64,000 bases of DNA, taken from the NCBI GenBank assembly GCA_946894095.1, contig OX335647.2, positions 20,540,001-20,604,000 of the forward strand. The letters are read 5' to 3'. The notes under the pieces are model-generated. The model did no database searches and was not told where the DNA came from. It was given only the letters and a program-made list of their open reading frames with translations. This document shows, piece by piece, positions 55,362-64,000 of this stretch. Each line of letters opens with the position of its first letter. Position 1 is the first letter of the stretch. The position numbers and the translations under genes are program-made. The stretch is from Incurvaria masculella (taxonomy: Eukaryota > Arthropoda > Insecta > Lepidoptera > Incurvariidae).

Positions 55362-55924
55362 CAATGTCCAATTACTAAAAAAAAAGAAACACAGCTCAAG
55401 CTCATTGCATACGATAGATTCTTTTTTCTTAGCTGGAAAATTATTTCAACCCACTTTGCATCGGATGAGGATGTATTTATTTCAAGCGGAAGTGGGTTTT
55501 TGTGGCGCCACCGCAGCGAGAGGTGCTCGAGATTGCGCTGGGAGGTTCCCGGAGTCGGAATGGAGCGGGCGGGATTGCCGACGGATCTACATACGCTTTA
55601 CGTTCTGTGGATTTGCGAGCGTTACCTCCATGTCGAGATGGAATTCGTACTAATCCATACTAATGTTATGAATGCGAAAGTAACGTTTTCTCGAATAAAC
55701 CGCTGAACCAATTTTGGTGAAATTTTGTATAGAGAGAGTTTAGTATAGACATAGGCCACCTTTTTTTTTTAAACTGTAGGTTAATAAGCCATCCATATCC
55801 AGTTAGATTAAATATTTATACCGTAAATACACTATAGACACCAACCTCAGAGAAATAAACAGAAATACTGACAGATTTTTTAATGTATTTAATGGATACT
55901 AAATAGAGGTATCCTATTAACTTC
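55362..55924. other. GC-richer patch and a dispersed repeat
   Basis: 55485-55640 is GC-rich without a recognised protein (frames of 116 and 82 codons overlap). 55645-55745 ('catactaatgttatgaatgc', 'aaaccgctgaaccaattttg') is the dispersed repeat also seen inverted at 33205-33425. 55775-55802 is a SINE-tail scrap. Confidence 0.45.
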
Positions 55925-56135
55925 AGGTCATACAACGACATCTACATTAAAACTTCTTAATCAGATAAAATCAGTTTTTTTTTCTTTTTGGACATTCGTC
56001 TAAAGCAGAATTTTGAATTACATTTTTTTTTATGCGATCTGACATGGATGTATTAACCAATCCACTACTCTACCGCTGAGCTATGCAGATAATTGTTAAT
56101 TTGTCTGATTGTTTTCAAAATCTGATTACAATGCA
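55925..56135 (-). mobile_element. tRNA-derived SINE (family 3), rearranged
   Basis: 55930-55955 'tacaacgacatctacattaa' is the inverse of the 40.5-kb SINE tail. 56057-56085 'ccactactctaccgctgagc' is an inverted tRNA D-arm/box A (gctcagcggtagagtagtgg). The middle is disrupted by other sequence, including a SINE end (atgcgatctgacatggatg). Confidence 0.5.
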
Positions 56136-56141
56136 GCATTT

Positions 56142-56554
56142 GAGCGGCTCGTAGCCAAGTGGCGCGGGGACTGGCCTAGCGTACCAGAGGCCTGGGTTCA
56201 ATACCGACATGCACCACTGTCTTTCTCTTTCCGAGTTTGATAAGTGCATTTCGTCTGGATTGCGAGCTGCTCCATGGTTCGGAATTCATGTAAAACTGTA
56301 GGTCCCCTTCCCCTACTAGGTGGTAGGGTTTAAGCCCGCCCGGGTTTGTACCATCGCATTGGATGAAAAGATGGTCGAAGCGGCAATGAAAAATTGTCCG
56401 TGTTTTCCATCCAGTTCAATGTAGCCGTGCTCATAAAGGGAAGGTCCGGTCCTGGCATGGCACCTAATTCCTTCGGGAATGTGGTGTATTGGGCTAATAT
56501 CATAACGGTAGTTGTGTGGTATTAGCCATCCATGTCAGGTAGCATAAAAAAAAA
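56142..56554 (+). mobile_element. tRNA-headed SINE, family 1, best copy
   Basis: Complete and nearly identical to 24382-24789 (head 'gagcggctcgtagccaagtg', box B 'gggttcaataccg', body, tail, A run). One small internal duplication, 'ggtccggtcc' near 56444. Confidence 0.9.
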
Positions 56555-58415
56555 GATGTCGTTCTATAACCTCAAATAAATCGAAAGATGTGTTTTTCAG
56601 GGGAAAAATGCGCCAATAATTTAAAAAACTCGTCTCAATGTGGGCTCACGATTCTTTGAATAAATTTAAAACAGAAAAAATACTTCTTTAGCAGCGAGAT
56701 TGCGCGAGATTGGGACAGAACGACCTATTTACATTAATTGGAAGCCGTTCGAGAATTCCATCGCCCAATGTGTGGATGAGATAGTCACGGCTTTTAGAAG
56801 GAATTCTGCTCCTTCGAAACACTTACTTTCAAGACTGAAGAGGGTTTTATAACTTAGAGCACTTTGATCCAACATAAAACTCGCGTAAGAGGTTGGCAGA
56901 GAAGTTGAAGCGGGGATGCAAGGCGGGCGGTTTGGAAACTGGCTTGTTGTTAGTCGGAAGGCTGTCAACGTAAGACGTTGCAGTGAACTGTTTAAACATT
57001 AGAGTGCGAATGACAGAAACTTTATAAACTTGGCGATTGTATTTAATTTTCGGTGCATGAACTATTAAGTGTTTCTTCACCCTGAATATTCTTTTCACAT
57101 TTGATTTATTGTGTTTTAATGGTCTTCTTGTTGATACGAGGTTTAGAAGCGACATATATATCTAATATTCAATTTAGATTTATTTTAGCTCATTCTCAAA
57201 ATTGAATCAAAATGTTTTGATATTCGTAAATTATTTTAATTTCTTATAAATTAACCGACTGGAAATTAATGTATCTATTGTATTGTGTAAGTTGTGTAGT
57301 AGATGCGTGCGTCTTTGTCGAGCCGGGACAATCCTGTAAGGGGCGTAATAACTAGGCAGAGGTCCTTTATTGGCGGTCCGTAGAGTGGGTCTTGATGACC
57401 AAGACTTAATTGATATGTTAATTAATACGATTGCCTATTTGGGTACCGCTGATACCTTACAAATTTATCCGTAACCGTGAAACTACTACACCGTTCTCCG
57501 CGAGTATGTCTAATGTATGTTTCAAATAAAGTTTGCCGAATTTATGTGTGATGACGAGACATCTGAAAACAAGTATGACGTAGTGTAATCCTAATGAGAT
57601 GGCACCACATTTCAAGAAGATTTCGAAATATCTAGACTATCCACGCGCTACTCCGGAATGCTATCGCAAGACGAGCTGCGTGCCTTCAGCATTTGTCAAC
57701 GTAATTACTGCTCGTCTTCAAGCTTTGAAAAATGCGCTTATCCCTCTGGCGACGGTATTTCTACACTCTGTTTCAGACTCTTTTTAAATCCTCATAAATA
57801 TTTTTGTTTAGGGGGATTACTTCCACATAGATTTACTTAGGATGTGCTGTCTAGCTTTCCAAATGCCACTTTGGAAAAAGGTCTGATAATAAAAAGTACG
57901 TTATTACGCCAATTTTACTTCATTGCATTATTTCCTAAATAATGACAGGTTTTTTTTAATAGATTTGATCAATTTTTTTTTAAGTCTTGATGTTGACGAA
58001 TCTTGGTCGGATTAATAGTCATACAATCTTGTAAAATCTAACTTCTGGTCGCCGTCTGTTATTCTAGCTGTCTATCTGACTTAACTTGAGAGCCACTTAC
58101 CCTTATTTGATGCAGTAAGTATCTACGTTCTACGACGCAGTAAGTAAGTACGTACGTTTATTTTTCTTATCATCTCGCTAAATAACCTGAGAAGTGAGGT
58201 TAAATATAAGGGAATCCGGGAAAACCGACGGTTTTTCTTTGGACTATTACAAGAGCGGAGCCTCTATCGAATCCCCAATATAGAAAATATGAGTACTGTA
58301 ATTTTTTAGCTAGCTAGCTATAAAATAATCTAGTTGAAAATATTGATTTTGTTTGTAAGCGGTGAAAGAAGGTAGGTACCTGAACTGTAGATACATTGAC
58401 TATTTCTGAGATTAG
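56555..58415. other. No gene recognised
   Basis: Longest unexplained stretch. The minus frame 56847-57155 (102 codons) and the overlapping plus frames 57599-57787 and 57658-57840 have no motif I know. An AGCTAGCTAGCTA run lies at 58306-58320. Confidence 0.45.
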
Positions 58416-58529
58416 ATTTGAACAAATTAGGCAACCCTCTCCTAAGTTTCAATAATAGTCGCAGCATTCCTGACAAGACAGTCGCACAAAGGGCAGTTCT
58501 CTCAGGCAATTCGCAATTAGCAGAGTCTT

Positions 58530-58730
58530 ATTCCGTCCGGTCCGGTCCGTTTACAACCTCCGCGTGTAGCGGGCGCTCTCAAAATGGCGGCCGTCTCCAA
58601 CATGGCGCCGGGCTCCCTTTATTAAACATTTCTGGCGTAACGGGTCGTCCATTGCAGGGCCAGTGCCGCGAGACAGTGGACACGACTCGTAATGATGTCC
58701 TGGCATTTATTTTATGTAGTAGTGAAACAT
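58530..58730. other. GC-rich island with Pho/YY1-like and AT-rich homeodomain-like sites
   Basis: 'caaaatggcggccgtctcca' and 'acatggcgccgggctccctt' (58581-58622) contain two ATGGC cores (GCCAT inverted, the Pho/YY1 core) about 24 bp apart, followed by 'tttattaaacatttctgg'. No repeat partner in the window. Polycomb-response or enhancer activity is inference only. Confidence 0.3.
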
Positions 58731-58744
58731 GAAAACCATTCGAC

Positions 58745-58945
58745 GAGTTTAGGTAGTACCTATGTGAAAAAAATACATCTACTGTACAGTATTTATATAC
58801 GGTAACATACAGGTGGTTACCATGGTAAATAACTCACTAGGTGAATAGCAGGTGAACATGCAAAAGAGTGATTCAATATGACTTTTAGTTTTTTTCCTAC
58901 CATGCCTACTAGTAAATGTCAGTTCACTTGGTCAAATAATACGTC
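58745..58945. mobile_element. MITE family H-related fragment
   Basis: 'cactaggtgaatagcaggtg' and 'actagtaaatgtcagttcac' match the inverse of segments at 44390-44520. Confidence 0.55.
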
Positions 58946-59293
58946 GCTTATTCCAAGGAATGTGATATGTACGTCTGTATAATCGACCGTGAAGCAAGGA
59001 CACATTCATTTAAGATAGAGCCACAGATGAAGCGTTAAATAAAAGTATGTAGGTATAATCTTACGAACTGTGTTAGTAAGAGGCATTGATTACGAGAGGA
59101 GGGACTGTAGGAGATCCTAATTATGCGTATGCAGCAAGTGGCGAAATTGGAAGACGCAATACCCGCGAATGGTATGTTTTGCGGTTCGGATCCAGTCTTG
59201 CAGTATATTCGTGAAGGAGTAATTTTTGCTGGGCTCTTTCTTTAAGGGCTGTGTCCTTGCTTCACGATTTATACATGCATACATTACATATCA
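58946..59293 (+). mobile_element. Family K element, copy 3, with both ends
   Basis: The left end 'cgtcgcttattccaaggaat' to 'tcgaccgtgaagcaaggaca' and the right end 'tgtccttgcttcacgattta' are inverted repeats. Inside are the box-A-like 'tggcgaaattggaagacgc' and box-B-like 'cggttcggatccagtc'. It shows that K is a fold-back element carrying a tRNA-like segment. Confidence 0.75.
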
Positions 59294-59354
59294 CTTTACC
59301 ATGTTAACCCCTCAGATCATTGTAATAGAAGGCAAGTGTATTTTTATTTAACTG

Positions 59355-59432
59355 GACATGGATGACTAATACCACGCCAACCTCATGATATCAGCCAACA
59401 CACCGCATTTCCGAAGGAATTTAGTTGGACAT
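59355..59432 (-). mobile_element. Family-1 SINE tail fragment
   Basis: 'actggacatggatgactaat' through 'ccgcatttccgaaggaattt', the inverted SINE tail. Confidence 0.75.
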
Positions 59433-59439
59433 TTTCGGG

Positions 59440-59665
59440 GTCTAAACACAGCCCACTGGCAGCGGGATGAGATGGCGGCGCGGCTCCCGTAATGGACATG
59501 CGAGGCGCGAGTCGGCGTAACGACACCGGTGATTAGGCCCTGACACTTCGACCTCGGCGCTTAGCGCATCTGGGCGCATTATCTTCGCAGGGCGGTGCGG
59601 AATTGTGCCGTGGAATTGAGGTCATGGAATGTACGAGCAAATGGCGGCGGTGACAACATTAGATA
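59440..59665. other. GC-rich island, possible conserved non-coding element
   Basis: Contains 'gagatggcggcgcgg', 'caccggtgattaggccctga' (homeodomain-like ATTAG) and 'caaatggcggcggtgac'. No repeat partner or protein recognised. Confidence 0.3.
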
Positions 59666-59929
59666 ACTTCGCTCGAGTTAAAAAGGTTTGCTTCAAATCA
59701 TTTTCTAACACATGAATTTCATTTCCATGATTTGATTTTGATGCCATTTAACCTTTTTATTGCAGCAATTTGTATTACTTACAATTACTTAATACTACCT
59801 ACTAGTATTTATACCTGCATACAAACAATCAAGTCGTTTCAAAACAGGAGACGTATATCAGCGAAGACGTTTATTCTGGCTCCTTTAAAATACCACAAAA
59901 AATCATCGGATCTATTCCAGACACAAGAT

Positions 59930-60695
59930 TAGGAGCTGATTTTAATCTAAGTTGAGGTCCAGGGCCAGCAGATGACATTGTTCTTCTGAAGATGAACCGA
60001 GGAAAACCAAGGTCACGGCGACCGAGGTTATGACGGGAGGGCAAATCGTTATCGACGGAGAGGTAAACGAACAGGTTGAAGAGTAAGTTTATCTCGATCA
60101 AATTCTGTGGATTGGTAGACAAGGATTTACTAAGAGGTCGAGAGACGAATTCAACTGGGTTGGGCTGCCTTCGGAAAGCGGTCTGACCTTCCACAACATT
60201 TAAGGACCCGAATATATGACCGGTGCGTCCTCCCGGTTATGACGTACGGGTGTGAAACGTGGACTCTGACGGTCGCTGCTGTCCAAAGGTTGAAAGTTGC
60301 CCAGCGAGCAATGGAGCGGGCCATGCTGGAATATCACTACGCGATATGTTGCGTAACGACCAATCCGGCGGTACCAAAGTAGTCGATATTGGACACCGGG
60401 TGGCTAAGCTCAAGTGGTAGTGGGCTGGTCACGTCAGCCGAAAAGACGACGACTGTTGGAGTAACCGTGTTCTACACTGGCGGCCGTGGACAAGAAAACG
60501 GAGTGTGGGAATACCACCCGCGATCATCAAGTGCGTCAAATTCCAATTCAAAATTGTTATTGCAAGACATTTCTTATGCACAATGAGGCAATGGCAATAT
60601 CGTCGGCGGAAAGCAGTGGTTCCGTACCGCTAAGTGGGACTGGAGGAAATTTGGCGAATATCCAGCAGTGGAGGCAAACACGCTGACTGAGGTTT
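59930..60695 (+). pseudogene. RTE-type LINE, decayed reverse transcriptase 3' half
   Basis: The longest RTE copy here. In one frame 60143-60330 reads RRIQLGWAAFGKR, then RTRIYDRCVLPVMTYGCETW, then TLTVAAVQRLKVAQRAM, the well-known region after the RTE palm domain. Upstream 59995-60100 gives MNRGKTKV and VEE*VYL with a stop and frame changes. Downstream come VVDIGHRVAKLKW (then TAG), RPWTRKRSV, a roughly 60-bp insertion at about 60537-60600, VGGKQWFRTA, and the end CTGACTGAGG. Several stops, frameshifts and the insertion show it is dead. Confidence 0.85.
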
Positions 60696-60734
60696 CTCTA
60701 ATCTAGAGGCATCTAAAATAATTAAATTGGGCCG

Positions 60735-61025
60735 ACTGCATTTCTTCCCGCGTGTGTCGCAAGAGGCGATTATGGGATTCGTCGTTCGTGGTGCGGATTC
60801 CACGTAAAATTGTAGGTCACCTTCCTTACTTACATACTAGGTGTTAATCCCGCCCGGGGTGGTACCACCACATTCAACGATGGTCGTAGTGACAATGAAA
60901 ATTGTCCATCAAATTCAATGTAGCCGTGCAATATAAGAAAGGTCCTGACATGGCACCATGCTCATGTGTTTTTTTCGGCTAGCATGACAGTAGGTGTGGT
61001 ATTAGGATTTCCAGTTAAAGAAATA
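60735..61025 (+). mobile_element. SINE with a third head type and the family-1 body
   Basis: The head 'cgcgtgtgtcgcaagaggcg' and 'attatgggattcgtc' is neither tRNA- nor 5S-like. From 'gtgcggattccacgtaaaat' onward it follows the body of the 5S-headed SINE (aggtcaccttccttacttac, gttcaatgtagccgtgcaat, aaggtcctgacatggcacca). Confidence 0.7.
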
Positions 61026-61482
61026 ATAAATGGGGATAGATAAAAAAAAATTAAATTAATTTTACGTCCAGAAAAAAAATTTCCTCAATGACTCAACAAA
61101 CACAAAAAGAAATGATTTCCGTTACACGTGGAACACCTTTATTTTTGTACTATTAGCCCAAAACAAAACAAGGTCCTAGGCACATCCACAATCGTCACAC
61201 CATTATAGACTTTCCAACTTCGTCACAGGTGAGAGATTACCTCGGACGAGAGTACCTCGGGTGCGAGCGCTAAGGACACGTCAATCGGGGGGAGTGAGAT
61301 ACGATACGTTTCAATAACAAAGAGCGACGTTGATGGATGCGGCGAGAGCAGACAGAGTCGAGGAGTCGTCGGAAAATTAAACGCGAGGAGACAGCTTCTT
61401 GGGCTCGAGAGCAGCTCGTGCCGACAGAGCAATGATGAAAATAGAAGTTATGGGGCTAACGATTATATAATTTGGATCTGAA
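61026..61482. other. No gene recognised
   Basis: 61225-61430 is GC-richer; its minus frame (69 codons) has no motif. Confidence 0.45.
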
Positions 61483-61857
61483 CTGCTAGTCTCAGTTGTC
61501 ACCTAAACTGGAGTTAACGGAACTTCGAAGTTTCGTGAAACGTCAAATTCCATACAAGTTTTACTAGATATTCTGTGGTTGCTGTCAATTATCGTTGACA
61601 GTCGCACATCACATATTCGCAAACCAAATATCTCGATTTACCAGAATAATAATATCATCATAATAATAGAATAATGATCGATTGGCGTAAACGGCAACGT
61701 TGAGTAAGCTGTCAAATCACACTCAGACTTGCAAAAAGTTAACTTAACGGTCACTGCTTGCGATCTTCAATTTCTCCATACATTTGAAAACGCCAGTCGA
61801 TCGGTTTGCCGTAAACGCCAATTTAGGTGACAGCTGGGACTACGGGCTCTGTTCATA
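61483..61857 (+). mobile_element. MITE family D, copy 4
   Basis: Starts 'tgctagtctcagttgtcacc', ends 'gctgggactacgggctctg', with a unique AT-rich insertion at about 61580-61675. Confidence 0.75.
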
Positions 61858-61919
61858 GGTTCAAGCCTCGCCTCTCATTCAAGAGATAGTGTGTTCAATT
61901 CCGCCTCCTGTATGCACTT

Positions 61920-62212
61920 TTTAGGGTTCCGTACCCAAAAGGTGCCAACGGAACCCGATGACTAAGCTTCCGCTGCCCGTTCTTCCGTCCGTCCGTCTTT
62001 CACAGGGCTGTATCTCATGAATCGTAATAGCTAGGCAGCTGAAATTTTCACAGAGTGTGTATTGTATGTATGTATATAAAATAAATTTAAAGAAATTTAT
62101 ATATATTATATATAGGGAGCCCCATAGAAAAACATTTTTGTGTGTTAAATCTTGTATGTTGGTACGAAACCCTTCTTGTGCAAGTCCGACTCGTACTTGG
62201 CCGGTTTTTTTA
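61920..62212 (-). mobile_element. GGAC-microsatellite repeat (family E), copy 5
   Basis: 'tagggttccgtacccaaaag', CCGT run at 61986-61998, 'gctgaaattttcacagagtg', then 'gtccgactcgtacttggccg' at 62186-62205. Full-length, inverted relative to 29053. Confidence 0.85.
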
Positions 62213-62309
62213 TTGTAATTCTCTGTCTGAGCAAGTCAAGGCATTTCGTCACGTATGAACAAGTTTGGGATGAATAGGCGTTGTTGTCCGATTTTGACCA
62301 AAATCAGTA

Positions 62310-62400
62310 TTTTTTGGTCTGGACATTCTTATAAATCAGAGCGAACAGGATTATATTAAATCTGATTGCAATTCCTCAATGTAGATGTAGCTTTTTAACC
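62310..62400 (+). mobile_element. tRNA-derived SINE (family 3) tail
   Basis: 'ttttttggtctggacattct' and 'tcctcaatgtagatgtagct' match the tail of the element at 40408-40560. Confidence 0.55.
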
Positions 62401-63084
62401 ACAAACGAAAATACATTATAAATACAAATACACTGTTATATTTTGTGGCAGTACTGTCGCGGTTAATAAATAAATATTTACATTACAACGCCTGACTTCA
62501 CGTTTAGCTAAACATTTACGTTTGGAATGGCAGGAATAAATTACTTTATTCTCATACAATTATACGTGCAGTGCCAGAGTTCCGCTATCATTCTGTCCAA
62601 CTATATCCCATTTAAAGCCTTTGAAACAGCACAGGGAAATATCATGAAAAATGGACATTACGATTTATTTTATCGCTAGTGTATTCCGATCGGGGCACTT
62701 CATATATCTCGAAATCGGATGGTAAGCCAGGCTGGGCCCGCGCCGCCGCCGCACCGCGCTGCCCCGCTGCCGCCGCCCCCGTAGCCTCCATGCCCGCGTC
62801 AAAGGACAATATAGAAGAATATAGGCAAGAAAAAGGGCATCATCTTAAAAGCAATACCTCGTCGTTCAATACCAAAAACGCACTTATGTTTTATTTCTCT
62901 ACGCAAATTTTAACCTTTTATCACAGGGCAACTGCAGATTATTAAAATTCTGCGCGAAAGAGAAGGATCATGCGTAAACTATTCTATCTCCTATTTGAAA
63001 TTCCAATATGAGTAGTAGTTATTTTTAAAAATAATAAAATATGGTTTCATTTACGCCCTCGTGGAACTGAATGCAATCAGGTGT
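62401..63084. other. No gene; GC-rich patch at 62725-62805
   Basis: 62725-62805 is CCG-rich (ccgcgccgccgccgcaccgc) and gives the 88-codon frame at 62679-62945 an Ala/Pro-rich stretch. No known domain. Confidence 0.45.
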
Positions 63085-63425
63085 AACGGCCTATGTCCCC
63101 CATACAAACGTAGTTTACTAATCATTTGGAAACCGCTATTCCAATTAAATTGATGTTTAATGTCTAATATCAGGTAACAAATATCTGTGTCTGTGTGTCT
63201 ACGCTTTTGTTTTTGTGAAAAATCCAAACTGAGTGAAATGAAAGGAAAAAGAAAATCTTCATACCAATTTTGTTTTCTCTGTGGTGTGACCCAGAATACA
63301 TTTACCGAAAAAACAAAGACATGCAGACACAGATATTTGTAGCCTAATATTAGATACCAAATATCGAGTAAGTTGGAACAGTGGTTTTCAAATTATTAGT
63401 AAACTACGTTTGTATGGGAGGCGAC
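63085..63425. mobile_element. MITE family G, copy 2
   Basis: Arms 'ccatacaaacgtagtttact' (63099-63118) and 'agtaaactacgtttgtatgg' (63398-63417) are perfect inverted repeats. Inner 'acaaatatctgtgtctgtgt' pairs with 'acacagatatttgt'. About 320 bp, no ORF. Confidence 0.8.
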
Positions 63426-64000
63426 ATTTTCTGATGCTTACGGCACAGAATACTTACGGGCCGACCTGTAAAAAAAACGGAAACAGCACAGCAGGCCTCC
63501 GTTTTGATTACTCTGTGCGCACAATGATAACATTAGTGTTCACCTTTCGGATCCCGCTTTATCTGGCTGGTGCCCGCCACCCCGCACCGCGCCGCGCCCC
63601 GCGCCTCGCACCCCCGCACCTCCCCGCGTCCCACGCCGCTCCAGGATTACGGGAGCGGAGCCGCGGCGATCAAGGGTATCGATGCTGGATCACTCTACAG
63701 CGGTGATGGGTTCGCTCGATTTGTTTAGGGTTTCTCGTTACATTCATTTCGTCTGTTCTAAGGGGAACGTAGCGGTAGAATTATTGCAATCAACCTCTTT
63801 TCTAGAAACATGCCCCCCTTCGAAGATGGGTTCTGCGTAGAATAAGAAGTAAATAGTTCTCCTCGTTTCAAAGTCACCTCTGCAAACAAACACAACGCGT
63901 ATTAATGTCGCCACTGAATAGTTAACTTTACCACTTCGTTGGAGGGCTAGACTGTTAATTGAGTATTGGCATTTATTTAAGCTGGGTTGCATTTCGATTT
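63426..64000. other. No gene; GC-rich patch at 63555-63700
   Basis: 63570-63640 is strongly C-rich (cgcaccgcgccgcgccccgc). The frames at 63410-63706 and 63744-63992 show no known motif. The sequence runs to the window edge. Confidence 0.45.

Noticed and set aside
57599..57840. Overlapping 60-62 codon frames as a cysteine-containing small protein
   Set aside because: No signal peptide, splice sites or recognised pattern; two frames compete.
1..64000. CRISPR arrays, operons, phage or bacterial islands
   Set aside because: No regularly spaced short repeats, no bacterial-type gene packing; all repeated units found are transposon-like or simple sequence.

Overview
The window looks like a gene-poor, transposon-packed stretch of an insect nuclear genome, most likely a moth or butterfly (Lepidoptera). 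This rests on: AT-rich sequence with no bacterial-type gene packing; several interspersed repeat types I associate with Lepidoptera (a repeat with GGAC microsatellites, short tRNA-headed SINEs, an RTE LINE with TGAC tails); a cecropia-like mariner; and a short run of the insect telomere unit TTAGG. I could not confirm the species. I see no complete host gene. The best host-gene candidate is one possible first coding exon on the minus strand at 27691-27777, with a good start context and an in-phase splice donor.

Layout. 1-19 kb is mostly short non-autonomous DNA transposons (MITEs), SINE fragments and plain AT-rich DNA, with a promoter-like island near 16 kb. 19.7-22.6 kb is a mariner element whose transposase has a single internal stop; a 5'-truncated LINE is inserted behind its stop codon. 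22.66-26.5 kb is a cluster of SINEs, one with a 5S rRNA-derived head. 26.5-34 kb carries MITEs, a perfect 64-bp inverted repeat, RTE tails and a possible solo LTR. 34.5-38.3 kb is a retrotransposon with a reverse transcriptase and a C-terminal restriction-like endonuclease (R2/R4/NeSL-type architecture), split by a near-identical 3' piece of the same LINE seen in the mariner. 38.45-39.5 kb is a tandem repeat of about 411 bp. 40-51 kb holds a tRNA-like SINE head, more MITEs and GC-rich islands. 51.6-53.1 kb is a second LINE, with an open reverse transcriptase reading frame. 53-64 kb returns to MITEs, SINEs, a decayed RTE reverse transcriptase (59.9-60.7 kb) and GC-rich islands.

How the parts relate. 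Most of the sequence can be read as layers. The LINE with TTTCAG-type ends is young: its two copies are nearly identical, and it landed in both the mariner and the endonuclease-bearing element. RTE tails landed in older repeats. SINEs with at least three kinds of 5' head (tRNA, 5S rRNA, and a third unknown) share one body and tail, which suggests head swapping. Three unrelated-looking MITE families use TTAA target sites; two of them have GG termini, which fits Kolobok-type better than piggyBac-type transposases. Several GC-rich islands have no ORF I can recognise and carry homeodomain-like or Pho/YY1-like motifs; they may be conserved regulatory elements of a distant gene, but that is inference.
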